This document shows positions 1 to 12,335 of a DNA stretch of 64,000 nucleotides, piece by piece. Both the position numbers and the translations under genes were made by a program. Origin of the DNA: Trachelipus rathkii (taxonomy: Eukaryota; Arthropoda; Malacostraca; Isopoda; Trachelipodidae); contig JABUQX010028316.1 in the NCBI GenBank assembly GCA_015478945.1, positions 1-64,000 on the forward strand, read 5' to 3'. The notes beneath the pieces are model-generated. The model worked only from the letters and a program-made list of their open reading frames with translations, searched no databases and was not told the origin of the DNA. How positions within the stretch are numbered: the first letter of the stretch is position 1; every line of letters starts with the position of its first letter.

Positions 1-2850
1 ATTAGATGCTAACCGGTAACAAAGTTTTCGTAATGAATCATAGTAATATTTTAGAACAAAAAATTATCATAACCTTACTAACAATCATTATATCAAAACA
101 AATTAATATATTAATATATTTTTTTAATCACTATATTAGTATACAATACATAGAGGTGTTCTGCTTAACCTGATATCTTCTTTTTATCTTTTCTTATAAT
201 ATCTTTTATCTCTTCATTTTTGTGTTCCTTTTGTATCTCTTATTCGGTTCTCAAACTTTCTTCATAATAATTTTCTGTTTATGTGTTTTTTTATCATTTC
301 TGTTTTGTTTTATTGTAAAGCTAATCGCATTTTTTTTATCGAATGTATTTTTTTTTTCAATTTTCATTCATCGCTTATTTGTGACATCTATGTCTATTTA
401 ATTATACCTTATGTAGTTTTTATGTTTTTCTTAATATTTCTGTTGAAGTTTTTCTTGTTGTTTTCTATCATAATACTCAACGGCTATCTGCAAACATAAC
501 AAATTTTATCCAAACATAAACATAAAAATAAACCAAAGTTTTATCCAAAACATAACATAAAATAAGTCTTTAAAGTGTCCACTATTAAGTAATAGTTACC
601 CAATTAAAGCAGTAAATCAGTAAATCAATAAATCAAACCACACGTCCCCTCCCCGCCCCTTCCCCTCCCTCCCATTCATGACCTTTTGAAACTATTATAT
701 CTAATGATCCAAAGTCACAATTCGCAGTAATCATTTCGAAAACATAGTACAAAAAATAAGTTCTTTATATACTAAACCAACGAATATATGCTAACTAACA
801 TTGCTTTCGCATAATAAACTAACATAGCATTACCAGAAAACTAAGAATATAATGTGCAATGACAAAAACCTAACACACCTTACGCACGATATAAACTACT
901 AACATTAACAAAGTTCCAACTTAACAACATAAAGTACCTAGCACAGCGTACAAAAACGTAACCTATTCACACTTTTCAAGCATATCTCTAACATATCAAT
1001 TGTTAGAAAATTTTCGTATTGATTTACGTCGCATTTCGATATCATTTCGGATAAACAATAGCCACAAAAAGTATTTTTTTATATTCTTTTCAGCGCAGGG
1101 GGTCTATATAACACAGTATAATGTAGTAAGGCTAACATAGCATCATATGAACTAAGAAAATAATGTGCAACGGCAAAACCTAACACAACCTTACGCACCA
1201 ATAAAACGTTAACATTAACAAAGTTCCACCTTAACACCAAAGTAAAGTAACTACATTGCATACAAAACGTAACCATCATACACTTTCCAAGCATATCTCT
1301 AACTATATTTAAAGTTGTTCTAATATAGTAGCTAATATTTAACAAAAATTATCATTACTTGTCTGATTATCATACAGGCCAGCTTATCAACTGTAAAAAA
1401 TACAAATTATCAAACATAACATAAAATAAGCTCTCTGATATAAAAATATCTTAAAAAGTGTAAAGTTTATTTATTTAAAAGCAGCAATATCAATAAATCA
1501 GTAATCAAACCATCAACCCCTCCCCACCCTCCCACCAACCTTTTGACCTAGGATCTAATTGATCTGCCTATTTCGGTATCATTTCGCTAAAATTAACACA
1601 AAAATAAGTTCTTATATACTAACCATCGAAATAAGCTAAAGTTTTTACAAATAAAGCTAGATAACATAGGCCTGAACTAAGAATAATGTACAACAACAAC
1701 CTGACACACCATATGTACGAATAACCTACTAACATTAACAAACTTCGCACTAATCAACAGTAAAGTAGCCTAACACTTCGGACAAAACGGAACCTATTGA
1801 CACTTTTCAAGCAATATCTCAACATATCAATTAATTTTTACATTTAATATCGTAAGTATTTAACAAAATATTAGCAGATATCCCTGTCTAATCATCATAT
1901 CTGACAACGAATATAATGCTACGTACCAAATTTTTTACATCACTTCGTAATTATTAACAAAAATTTATCATAACTTACCTAAAATATTCATAATCCCCAA
2001 CAATATTTGCAAACATTAATCGAAGTGTAACCAAACAAACATAAAATATAACAAAATTTCCAATTTTATGAAATGTTTTAAGTCTTGAATAAAATATCTA
2101 CGATTTTAAAGGTATATAGTTTACTGATTTTAAAGCATAATCAGTAAATCAGTAAATCAAACACCCATCCCTTGCAGTCTCCATCCACCCTTCCGCCTAT
2201 ATCTATTTGAACTATTGTTTCAGATATTTCGAGTATCATTTTGGATTAAACATAATCATAAAAATAATCTCTTTACATACTGACCTACGAATATATGCTT
2301 ACGCAACAAAGTTTTAGCATCAAAAAGCTAACATATCATAACGCAACTAAGAATATAATGTACAAAATACAAACCTAACATACCTCGCGTATGAATAATC
2401 CGCTAAATCCGAAAATTCCCTACTTATCAAAGGTAAAGTACTAACAGGATACAATACTCTATATGTTCCCATTTTCCCCATATCAGCAACAGGTAAGAAC
2501 GTATTATCTTACCAAAATCCCTTAACAAAGGGACCAATCTATCAAAATACCGCATCTTGAACTAGAATTGACACTAATCTCATCAAATGTCCACTCGTAT
2601 TGAGTATAAGCATCATTGAACCTATGAATAAACGTAACATTAGCAAAATTCATTGGGCAAACCTAACATTACCTGCGAAAACCTTAACCCAGACTCACGT
2701 TTCTAACACATTAATTTTCACATTAACACAGTAATATCCACAAACTTGTCATAAATCTAACAAATATTGTTAATTGGAAGTGATATAATGTTTAAGATAA
2801 CATACCTAACTTGCGAATAAAACAGTTCATTAACCAAGATATCACAGCAA
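1..2850. repeat. Diverged satellite-like repeat region
   Basis: The same landmarks recur in the same order. The phrase aactaagaatataatg (with variants) appears near 839, 1150, 1675 and 2345. It is followed each time by 'cctaacacacc', then by 'taacattaacaaagttc' and a 'cacttttcaagca' block. A second landmark, 'cagtaaatcagtaaatca' followed by a C-rich run, appears near 610, 1487 and 2143. Spacing is irregular, about 310-680 bp, so units have been truncated or partly duplicated. No coding signal was seen; the short frames here are chance. The A/C-rich strand bias is uniform across the block. Confidence 0.7.
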
Positions 2851-2983
2851 CACATACCTACCGAGAGAAAAACCAAGATGCGTCCCATTGAAAAGTGGGA
2901 ATCCTGAGAGGGGATCACCCCGAAGGGATTAAGCGGTTGGGCCTCAGCCCGATCAATGCTAGGCACTACCCCTCCTATTTAAG

Positions 2984-4607
2984 TGCAAGATCCAAATTTT
3001 CGGCGGCTGCCCCCATTTCACCGTACCCAGCGCCAACCTAAAAAATGAAACCCTAAAGTTTTCGGAAAACTATCAGCCGATTTTGACTATAAAACACCAA
3101 AAAAGAAAATTTTATAGCTTTTTTTGGCTCTAAAACGTGGTTTTCGGGTGTTTTTTTTGTGCTGTAGTCATTATTTCAGAATTTTCAATTCTTCAAAACC
3201 CATGTTTTTGAATTTCTTGTACCAACTTCCAGATTTTTTTTCCGAAAGACTTCAAACCTATGAAAATTGCATAAATAGTTTCCAATCCTAAAAAAAAGCA
3301 CAGAAGCTACTTTTTTCGATTTTTTAGATTATTGCTCAGGTTGTCCAATTTCCTAAACTCAGTTTTTTGATTTTGAAATGAAAATTGAGATAAATTTTTT
3401 CTGTCGGCAAAGTGGCATGAAATTTTGCAGGAGAGCGGAGAAGCGGCATAGGTAGTCGGGGAAGGCACATTTTTTGTTTAATAGATAATTCTTTTGACAA
3501 AACAGTTTGCCTCTGGGGATGGAACAAATTTTCAAAAAAAAATTTTGGGAAATTTTTTTTAAAAAATTTCTTTTGAGATATACAAAAAAATTATCTAGAG
3601 TAAAAAAAGTATGTTCTCTGCCCAACATACAGCCCCTGAAAAAATTTGATGATTACTTCGGATAAGTAGAAAAAAAAAAAAAAAAAAATAATATGGTTTA
3701 TCAATATTTCATTGGTGCATTAGCTGAAAGGTGCGAAAATAATTAAGGCTTGACTTTTTATCACAACATCAAATTTCACAAAAGTTATAGCATGTAGAAT
3801 ACACACCAAAAACGAAAGCAACAATATAATTATATATCGAGCATTTTCAATTTAATTTTTTTTTGTAACGTTAAGCCCAAATAAATTTTTAAAAAAATTT
3901 CCCAAAATTGCCTTTTATTTTAAAAAATATGTATCCAGAACAAATCCCAAAACTAATCTTTATGCATAAAGCTAGCATAAGTAAAAAAAAAAAAAAAAAA
4001 ATGTCCACTCCCCCGACTACATATTATGCCTCTTGAAAAAAAATTTCATCCACTCACTTAAACCAGTCAAAGACAAAAAATGTATCAACCATTTTTTTCA
4101 TTAAATCCAAAAAAAAAAGCGTGACGATTGCGACGTTTGGAAAGACAACGCGCGCACAACTTAAACTCAAAAAAATAAAAAGGTAATCGAAAAAAAAAAG
4201 TACTTCACTTTTTTAGGAATTATGACCCATTGACGTAGAGATTCCAGTGAAGATTTGGATTCGGAAAAAAAAAAATCTGGAAGTTAACATGACAAATGTC
4301 AAAAACAGGTTCTGAAATAATAGTTTGAAACTTTGAAAATAAAAAAAAAAATTAAAATTATTTTTTTGTTCTGAAAAAAGAATTAATGACTACAGACACA
4401 AAAAAAAAAACACCGGAAAAAAACACCTAATTATGGCCCAAAAAAAAAAAAAAAAAACACATTTATCTGTATTATATAGTCAAAATCGGGTCTGAATTAT
4501 TCCAAGTATTTTATGATCCGACATTTTATAGGGGTTTTTGTGTGAAAATGGGGCCAGCCAACCCAGCCCCAAAAACAAAACATGGATTTGCCCTAATACT
4601 TGCAATT
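2984..4607. repeat. Large foldback (inverted repeat) element
   Basis: Sequence from about 2984 to 3530 is the reverse complement of about 3930 to 4607. Matching landmarks are 'ctgcccccatttcacc' at 3007 against its complement near 4555, the paired 'ttttcgggtgttttt' and 'aacaccggaaaaaa' blocks (3135 and 4410), 'cttccagattttttt' (3225 against 4268), and 'gtagtcgggg' (3452) against 'ccccgactac' (4011). The spacer of about 400 bp is AT-rich. Long A runs (4003, 4441) break the arms. No open frame spans it. It resembles a non-autonomous foldback or MITE-like element; no family is recognised. Confidence 0.75.
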
Positions 4608-6039
4608 TGGTCCAGAGTGAAGATACATGACAAAATTAAATCTAAATCATGTATATGGTCATTAACGTCTAAATTCTCCTCAACTCTAACCTCATCCACC
4701 AACTTTCATCGTTAGTTAAGATTAAATCTAACAGTGCATCGTTTCTTGTAGGTTCATGGACCATCTGTCTAAAAAGTATCTAGTATACAATTTATAAATA
4801 CAGAACTACTATGATCCATATTAGACTAATAGAACTAAAAAATTAATATATAAGTACAATTGTGTAACTACATTAAGTCTATACTCTTTGAGTTTGTTGG
4901 TTATTCAAAGACTTTTTGGTCCTTGAGGAAATTTTTGTAGCTCTTAAGATAAATTAACTCAGCCTCTGTGCTTTATAATAAATTATAACTAACTAACTTA
5001 TTAGGTTAATTGTTAGGTGAGTTTGAGGTAAAGAATATAGGTAGGTTGATAAAGGTTGAGAAAGGGAAAAATTTAATTTTATTTAAAACAGTATAAAGTT
5101 TTTGAATTTAAAAATTTGGATTTCACAAGCACGACTAAAATAAGACCGCTATTGAATTTTAAATAAACTATAGTGTTTTTTGGCGTTTAGTGAATTCTTG
5201 TAATTATACCCAATATTGGCAAAGTACAAATTCCATAATATTATCAAATAATATAAGTTGAACGTATATGACTTTTTATATCTACATCCAAATACCAGGT
5301 ACTAAAAATAAAATAAAAATAGAGTAATATGAAAAACATGTCATCCTTATTAATTGTGACAAACGACTTTAAAAGCCAAAATAGAATAATATTGAAGTAT
5401 ATAATAGTGTTTAAATCCTCCCCATGAATGCCAGGAAAATTAAATCACCCATTATGACTATTACCGTTTATTTACTTTCCACCAATTTAAGATCAAACGA
5501 AAAAAATGACTCGAAATTCGTAAGAACGTGAAAAAAAAGGAAAATTAGCCGGTTTATTTACTCACCAATTAATAGATCCAAAACGAATGGAAATTAATCC
5601 GGAAAATTTTCTGATACAATCAGTTTTATCAGTTTTTACCAGGTTATCGATAATTTATCAATTGAGTTTATAAACAGTTTATCAATCAAGTTTATCTACA
5701 ATTTATCAGCTAAGTTTTTATCAGCTCAGCTTATAAGTTCAATTTATGGAAGTTTGAAGTACTTGGATGGCCATCCATCTTAAAACTAATGAGAGGTAAC
5801 AATTATTAAGACGTCAATCATTCAACATCTTTGATTACCAAGAAAGGATAGTTTACAACTTATGTTATTCGAGAGATTAGTGCTTGTGCGCTGAGCTGAA
5901 CATAATAGTTGTATTTATAATTTAGAAATTCTAATCTTAGCACCTTAATCTCAAATAAAAAATAAAGGTCAGGATCATAAATTTTCAATTTATATTTATC
6001 AGATTTTTTTTATAAAATCTTGCTATATTAAAATAAGTT
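4608..6039. other. AT-rich stretch without genes
   Basis: No credible coding frame, RNA or element boundary was seen. A short degenerate tandem repeat of about 20 bp built on 'agtttatcaatyaa' lies at roughly 5605-5745. Confidence 0.5.
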
Positions 6040-6235
6040 TATAAAATTTTAAAGGGGGGGTCCAATTTTAGCTTCGGGCTGAGCCCCATCTAGCCCCTAC
6101 CTAAAAATGAACATAAAATTCATAATTTTAGGTCAATTTTGATCGAAAAAAGCATACCATAGCTTTTTTGACGTTTAAAACGTCTTTTTCGGGTGCTTTT
6201 CTTTACTTATATTCAATTTTTTTTTATTTCCAATA
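6040..6235 (+). repeat. Third partial copy of the 2984-4607 foldback arm
   Basis: This block matches the left arm at 2995-3170 in the same orientation: a 'gagccccatctagcccc' region, 'aacctaaaaa' type spacer, 'ttttgatcgaaaa', 'atagctttttt' and 'aacgtctttttcgggtg' correspond in order to the arm near 3007-3150. Only one arm is present, so it is a broken copy. Confidence 0.6.
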
Positions 6236-6501
6236 ATTGAACTCTTATTATAATTTAATCTAAAAGCATGTATGTTAACAAACAAATAGAGATCTTTTTT
6301 TGTTTAGATATTTCTTTAGATAATTTCCGCAAAGTATATCTTTGTTACAAATGCACTCCTTGATTGTCTGTAAACATTTAAAGGAGTCTCTCACAGAATA
6401 ACTTTACAAGTTATTCGCTGGCACCTGTGTAATGGTTTCATCCTGTTCTGCTTCCTCAATATAGTTTTCAGTTGCGCAAAAACAACATTACATTATTACA
6501 T

Positions 6502-7151
6502 CTAATAATTTTGTTCTTGTTTCTTTGATTCACTTGCACGGTTATACAGTGACCAAAGGCATTTTAAATGGTACATCGCTTCGATGATAATCATATCTCC
6601 TTCACTTAGTTTGACAAGCAGACTCGTGTCTTCCATTAGCAGCTCTGCACTTCGAACGCGAGTGTCCAACCCAAAGGTTTCGGCTTGAGTTAGGTCTTTT
6701 CTATTTGCCTCTTGATTACAAAAGAAACACACATGTCGGTCGCTTTCTTCTTTACCGACGGTTTCAATGCGCGCAGAAGTTCTCAGACGTTTACTTGATC
6801 CAGCTTTCTCAATCTCCGCTTTTGTATGTTCCCGACTGAGTATCCTGTTTAGTTTAGTTTTACTGTAATTGTCTGGACACCTTTTATGCCAAACTGCATT
6901 ATTCACACGCAATGTATTTTCTACTCCGCTACCTTTATCAAATTTCCAATGCAAATCTTCAATGTTCTAGGTAGACCCTTTGCCTTGTCAAAATCCTCAA
7001 GATCTTCTGAAAGTGTTTTATAACCAGTTCCAGAATCTTTCAATTTTGACTTTCCTGGGCAGGTCAGCTTTTTGTTAAAATATGTTTGGCAAATGACACA
7101 CAAATCCCAGTTAGTGGCTATTTGTTTAGTAGAGGATGGAGCCCAAAACAA
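6502..7151 (-). pseudogene. Cysteine-rich ORF, 3' part, interrupted by Copia
   Basis: Two overlapping minus-strand frames read as one protein with a frameshift near 6957. The first carries 'NWDLCVICQTYFNKKLTC', a Cys-x2-Cys pair with a later Cys. The second (6502-6954) carries 'AVWHKRC', a 'CFFCN' pair and 'YHLKCLWSLYNRA'. I recall similar His/Cys-spaced sequences in repetitive predicted proteins of marine invertebrates, but I cannot name a function. Spaced Cys/His residues suggest zinc binding (inference). Its 5' end with an ATG lies beyond the Copia insertion, in the second copy at 11450-11715. It is probably itself a mobile-element protein rather than a host gene. Confidence 0.5.
6909..7141. 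repeat. Left copy of 233 bp direct duplication flanking Copia
   Basis: Positions 6909-7141 align without gaps to 11450-11682. I count two mismatches: tttcctgggc against tttccttggc, and tttgtttag against tttatttag. The repeated sequence is coding sequence of the cysteine-rich ORF, not an LTR. It is far longer than the 5 bp target duplication usual for Copia. Confidence 0.85.
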
Positions 7152-7509
7152 AAATACAAATATAATTTTTCATGAATAAACAATATTATTCAACACTCTC
7201 CCTTATTGTTTATACTGCAACGTTGTTATTATTATTAAAATTTTTCTTCAGCATCATAACCTTGTGATGTATTCAGCTTTGTGAGTCCATCGCAAGTTGA
7301 TTCTCATGCTAATCTTGAGTACTTCATCATTCACTTCATTGAATTTTTCCTAATGAAAAATGGCGTACCCCCGTTCTTTATATTTGTCCTTTTTGTGAAA
7401 TTCGGATTCTTATCTGAGTTTAAAGCAGCTTTTCCAGTGGCTTGTTTTTCATAGAGACTTCTTAATTTCTTCCAAAGGTTGATGAAGCCACACAATTTCT
7501 TTTGTTGCT

Positions 7510-7755
7510 TCACTGCTGCCATAATTCAGCTTCTGTGTGAAATAGCAGCTGAACTTGCTTTTGACTACTCCATGAAATTGCTCCTCCAGCATTTAAACAA
7601 ACCATTCCAGTTGTTGAATGCCCTGTTATTAAGTCCCCAGCATGATCTGCATCACCGTACCCTTCCAGATGATCTTGTTCAGAATCACATTTATTAATAA
7701 TACCTTTCTCTTGTGTACCCTTCAAGTATCTGAACACTCTTTTAACTTGTAACAT
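7510..7755 (-). pseudogene. Copia RNase H domain fragment
   Basis: The 81-residue frame starts with '[16 protein letters not shown]', the connection motif usual before Copia RNase H. It then has 'GYGDADHAGDLITGHSTTG', matching the Copia pattern GY-DADxAGD with the following ST-TG, which contributes the catalytic Asp. 'ISWSSQKQ' follows, as expected. The frame stops early at 'ELWQQ'. It overlaps the next upstream frame (7742-7951) by 14 bp, a frameshift in what should be continuous pol. Confidence 0.8.
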
Positions 7756-8330
7756 CTTCTATTGATGGATTTTCTACACTTCTGGCAAAATAATTAACCG
7801 CAAATGCAATATCTGGTCTTGTTGCGGTTGCAAGATATAGAAGAACTCCTATAGCTGATCTGTAAAGGGAACTCTCCCTGGCTTCAATGTCATGTGTAAC
7901 ATTATCCTTTAAAAGGTGTTGACACTGCATTGCAATTTTCCATACCAACATTCCTTTAGTATATCGTTAGTATAGCATGATTGACTAATTTTCTCTGAAC
8001 CATCATTTCTTGATTCAATTTCATTCCTAAAAAAATATGTTGCAGATTTATATGTTATTTTGAATCCTTTTTAATTTCTTCTAGAAATTGACCAATTCTG
8101 CATGACTTGTGATTTTTATCCATTCATCAACATATAATGCAAGTATGATTTTTATGTCCATTCTGATTTCTAGTAGACAAAGATTCAGCTTACTTTTACC
8201 AAATAAGTTTGAAAGAAAAGTTTCCATTCTTTCATTCCAGCATCTTGTTGGCTTGCTTAAGCCCATACAAACTGCGTTTAATTTGCATACTTTGTCTGGT
8301 CCCATCTTCAAAACCTTTGGTTGTTTCATA
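7742..8330 (-). pseudogene. Copia reverse transcriptase fragments
   Basis: The frame 7742-7951 contains '[18 protein letters not shown]', the conserved end of the Copia RT region just before RNase H. The frame 8081-8329 carries a degenerate 'VCKLNAVCMGLSKPTRCWNE' (normally a V-KL-K-LYGLKQ-PR-W type motif) and 'LALYVDEWI', where the catalytic YVDD has become YVDE. Loss of an active-site Asp and several frameshifts make the enzyme inactive. Confidence 0.75.
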
Positions 8331-8799
8331 TATATTTCTTCTGATAAATTCCATAAAGGAATGCTGTTAAAACATCAAATTGTATTAAGGACATATTTTT
8401 CTTAGTTGCTACACTTATTAAAGTCCTTACAGTACTTTTATTTACTACTGGACTGAATGTTTGCTCATAGTCAATTCCTTGCTGACATACCCTTTTGCAA
8501 CTAATCTTGCTTTATATATGTCAACTGTACCATCTGGATTCACCATCTGGATTCAATTGTTTTCAATTGGTTTTCTTCCTGGTGGAAATTCAACTAGACG
8601 ACAACATTTCTTCAATGAATTTCATTTCATTTTCATTGATTAACCATTTTTTCTTTTGCTTACTCTGCATAGCTTCTTTTTAATTTTAGTTCTTCCATAT
8701 CTTCTAATAATAATAATTACTGTAGCATCAAACCTTGATTTGCTTTTTAATACTGAATCTGTCTCTTAATTTTTTGTGCTTTACTAATCTATCTTGTTC

Positions 8800-10200
8800 T
8801 TTTTCGAATCAGATTCTATTTCTGTATTAGATTCTATTCTGTATCAGATTCTGTTTCTGTATCAGATTCGGTTTCTGTATGTGATGAGTTTTAGTGATGA
8901 GTTTAACCTAATTATAGATTTACTGTCATCAGTTTCTGTATTTTCCCTATTTTATTCTTCTTTTATTTTCTTTTTCGATTCTATCTCGAGCCGATATTGA
9001 AGTTGAAAGTTCTTCTTTTTCAAATACAGCATCTCTGCATCTAAACACAAAATATTGCTTGATCATATATTCTGTAGCTTCCATCTCCATCATAACCAAT
9101 AAAATCTCATCACTGGTTAACTTTCTTCTTCTGATACGATGGGATTGTTCTTTCTGTTCCGATTACACGTAGATGCTTTATTCTGGGCTTTCTATCATTA
9201 CCAGATTTCAAAAGCGTTTTCCATCAACTGTGGATTTTCCAGTTCTATTTATTATATATGCTGCTGTTAATTAATTCTGCCCAACACTCTGTGAAATTTT
9301 ACTTTCGGAATACATGAGTTATATCTGCCGCTCAACTAGCGTTCTTTATTTCTTTTTCCACTCATTTGGTGGATATATGAGCCGTTTTAACCTTGTCTTT
9401 ACACCCATATATGTAAAAGCTTTTAACTACTTATTAATAAATTCTAAAGCCATTATCACTTAAAAATTCTCTGATTGGATGTCCTTTACTTTGCTTCTTC
9501 AAGTATTTGCTCCAATTTTTCTACAACTTCCGATTTTTCTTTAATAAAATATACAAATATCATTTTTACGATTTCATTCTTTGAAACAATACAAGACTAG
9601 GTATAACCTGAGTTTGATAATACTTGAAATGGTCCACAAACATCTGCAATAGCAATTCCCTTTTTAGAACTATTTGTCTTTTCAAAATCTGACGAGCATT
9701 TTTTCCATTATACATCCGTACATTTCTGATTAAGGTGTTCAATATTTAGTTCTCTTTTGATCAGATTTATGTCTTCTATCCTGATGTTCCCATTCTTTCA
9801 TGATATAACTGTAATAAATCCTTTTCTCTTTACATTATTTTGGTATATGGAATTTGGTATATATTCTTAGTAATAAGCCTTCCTTTTAGTGTTACGATAG
9901 CCATTAAAATAGCCTTTTGTCTACCATAAAACTACATACTCTTGTTCAATATAAATTCACATATTTGGCTTATCATGAGCTGCCAATACTGAAAATAAAT
10001 TTTTTCAGAAATATCTGAATAATAACATCATTACAAAAATAATTGAGATATTTTTCCATCTACAACTGATTTTACTTCAATTGTTCCATTATCCTAACAC
10101 ATGTGCTTCCTGACCATTTGCTGATTTTACCTGATGAATAAAATCATTAAAAGTTAAAATAACTTTTCACATTTGTTATATGTTTTGTAGCCCATTATCA
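8800..10200 (-). pseudogene. Copia integrase and linker region, heavily decayed
   Basis: Reading the minus strand gives short islands rather than one frame. 'NRTGKSTVDGKRF' (9208-9246) matches the Copia integrase segment N-R-x-GKSxxDGKTPYE. A segment near 9070-9120 reads as the conserved post-integrase 'cDEILLV'-like stretch. An acidic, Ser/Asn-rich linker follows at 8800-8990, as usual between integrase and RT. Boundaries are approximate because of dense frameshifts. Confidence 0.55.
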
Positions 10201-10347
10201 AAATACCAAGTTCTCTATCATTTCTTCGGAAATAAAAACTTGTTCATCTACCGCTGACATAAAAGTATTAACTTCTGTTTTATCTTTTTGAAATTTTCTT
10301 ATTTTCAAAATTCATTTCTTTTCTGCTTTATTTTTCCTTCTGTCTAC

Positions 10348-10410
10348 CATCTGCAATCCTTTTTCTGCAATTGACCTTTTAAATGGCATTAATTACAAGG
10401 AAATTTCTTC
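10348..10410 (-). pseudogene. Copia gag zinc knuckle remnant
   Basis: Minus-strand translation gives a Cys-rich islet around 'CHLKGQLQKKDCRW', close to the CCHC knuckle C-x2-C-x4-H-x4-C with the His changed to Gln. Its place upstream of integrase fits gag. Gag would extend to about 11.1 kb but I could not follow it. Confidence 0.5.
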
Positions 10411-11238
10411 TTTTTATCTTTGTACTACTTCGGTTCATTTCCTTTATTGTTAAAACGCATCTTCTTTCTGACTTAACCTTTGATGCCAACTTATTTGCTT
10501 CTGTGCAAAGCCAAGTTACCAAAATATCTATACTTCCTTCTTTATTACTATGGATCATGAGCCATGTAGTTTGGAAATTTTAATAATCCTTTGGCAAAAT
10601 TTCAAAAATTCACATATGAGAAAAGTCTCTGCAATGTACCTTCATTCTTCTCTTGAATTTGACAATTTCTTCCTGAAAATTACCCCAGAGCTGTCTTATT
10701 GATGGTTTCGAGTGAGAAATTTCTCATTCCATTGAGAAAAAAACTGTGAACAAACATCGTAAACTTTGTTTTTCTTCAACTCCTGCAAAAAGATTGATGT
10801 AGTTCCTTCCATACTTATCTGGCTTCAAAAGTTCATTTGACTTCTAATACTTTGGCTTAATGTTGAAACCAACCAAAACATTACATCTGATTGAGTTTTG
10901 TGAATTTGTCTAATTTCTTTTGTATGCATTTTTCTCTCCAACTATTGTGGTTCTTTTGGCTTTTCTAATTTACCATGATTGCTTCTATTCATCTGCTATA
11001 CCACTTAGCCTTATTTGCATAAGATGCATCTCTTCCCAGTTCCTACCTTTGTATGAATCAAGTTTCTGCATTGAGAAATCCAATTTACTATAAATAGGCT
11101 TTTCTAATTCTATTTAGAGTGTATCTAGCCTATTTCTTAATTCTATTATAGGTTTATCTGCCTAATTCCTAATTCTATTATAGGGCGACCTAGGCCTACT
11201 TTCCATTTCGTTTCACATTCAAATTAGGCTTGTTACAA

Positions 11239-11255
11239 ACTACTCTCAGCTACCA
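11239..11255 (-). other. Candidate Copia primer binding site
   Basis: On the minus strand a TTTAACA end (possible LTR 3' end) is followed at once by TGGTAGCTGAGAGTAGT. The second Copia family here has TTGGTAGCAGAGTGTAG directly after its LTR, so the two agree at most positions. The tRNA used is not determined. Confidence 0.45.
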
Positions 11256-11449
11256 TGTTAAAGTAGATCGATTCTACTGGTAACAACCTACATAAGAATA
11301 ATGAAACACTAGAATAAAATGGATATTTTACTAGAAACTTAACCCTATAATACACATGCGTGTTTATACATCTAGATTTCACGCTTTCTATATCTGTAAA
11401 ATAGTAAATAAACAAGACTATGATACATTAGTAAAAATATGGCCATGTT

Positions 11450-11715
11450 GCAATGTATTTTCTACTCCGCTACCTTTATCAAATTTCCAATGCAAATCTT
11501 CAATGTTCTAGGTAGACCCTTTGCCTTGTCAAAATCCTCAAGATCTTCTGAAAGTGTTTTATAACCAGTTCCAGAATCTTTCAATTTTGACTTTCCTTGG
11601 CAGGTCAGCTTTTTGTTAAAATATGTTTGGCAAATGACACACAAATCCCAGTTAGTGGCTATTTATTTAGTAGAGGATGGAGTTGATACCTCTGCTTCAT
11701 GCATCTTCTTCGTCA
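11450..11715 (-). pseudogene. Cysteine-rich ORF, 5' part (right duplication copy)
   Basis: This is the right copy of the 233 bp duplication plus about 30 bp more of 5' coding sequence. An ATG on the minus strand near 11715 opens a frame 'MTKKMHEAEVSTPSSTK', then a TAA where the left copy has CAA, then 'IATNWDLCVICQ' as in the left copy. It lacks the C-terminal part found at 6502-6908. Together the two copies show the ORF that existed before interruption. Confidence 0.55.
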
Positions 11716-12149
11716 TGGTTAGTGATCTGCTGTAATATTAATTAAATGTAATGGTAGCGTTCAAATTTTCGTTCAACAGCACACCCTGCAATAAAAAAAA
11801 TCGTTGTAATTTCATAATATTTAATCCGAACTTAATATAATGATATAATTAACCTAATATTTACTTATTTACCAATTTGTGTGCATATTATAAACACCAA
11901 AACATTTATTTTACTGTCGATTATTGAAAAACAACCACATTTTGAAAGTAATATTTTGATGACCCCTCCATTTAGTGCAATGGACGTATCCCAGATTGGC
12001 ACTATAGCAAAATGTGTTCTTTAAATAAAAATGAACTTAATTTGATTGTTCTTAACTTTGATTCTTTCTATCACAAAATGTACGATTATTTGGCTATGAC
12101 GCCCCACTATATTGGAACTAAGTCGTGTTTTTTTTTTTTATAAAGGGAG

Positions 12150-12156
12150 AGAAAGA

Positions 12157-12228
<72 letters not shown>

Positions 12229-12281
12229 TATATTATTATATATTATTAATTATTATTATTATTATTATATTATTATTATTA

Positions 12282-12323
<42 letters not shown>

Positions 12324-12335
12324 TTTAATTAATTA
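12150..12335. repeat. (ATT)n microsatellite
   Basis: About 185 bp of near-perfect ATT repeats with short TA and TTTTT interruptions. It translates as poly-Ile/Tyr and is not coding. Confidence 0.95.

Larger units (their letters stand above)
7142..11449 (-). mobile_element. Decayed Ty1/Copia retrotransposon (first family)
   Basis: Minus-strand domains run in Copia order: a CCHC zinc-knuckle remnant (10348-10410), integrase ('NRTGKSTVDGKRF', 9208-9246), reverse transcriptase (8081-8330 and 7742-7951), then RNase H (7510-7755). A purine tract (7197-7205) precedes a TGTTG start at 7195, as at a Copia 3' LTR. A primer-site-like 'TGGTAGCTGAGAGTAGT' lies at 11239-11255 (minus) and resembles the site of the second Copia family in this window. 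I could not match a pair of LTRs; the left one seems cut at 7142. Coding frames are shattered throughout. Confidence 0.75.

Noticed and set aside
281..499. Hydrophobic 72-residue plus frame
   Set aside because: Phe/Leu/Ile-rich because of T-rich DNA; no motif and lies in or next to satellite-like repeats.
6909..11682. Treating the 233 bp duplication as the Copia LTRs
   Set aside because: The repeated sequence is coding sequence of a flanking ORF, and purine tract and primer site lie inside the interval away from its edges.
12125..12328. Poly-Ile/Tyr frame
   Set aside because: Translation of the ATT microsatellite.
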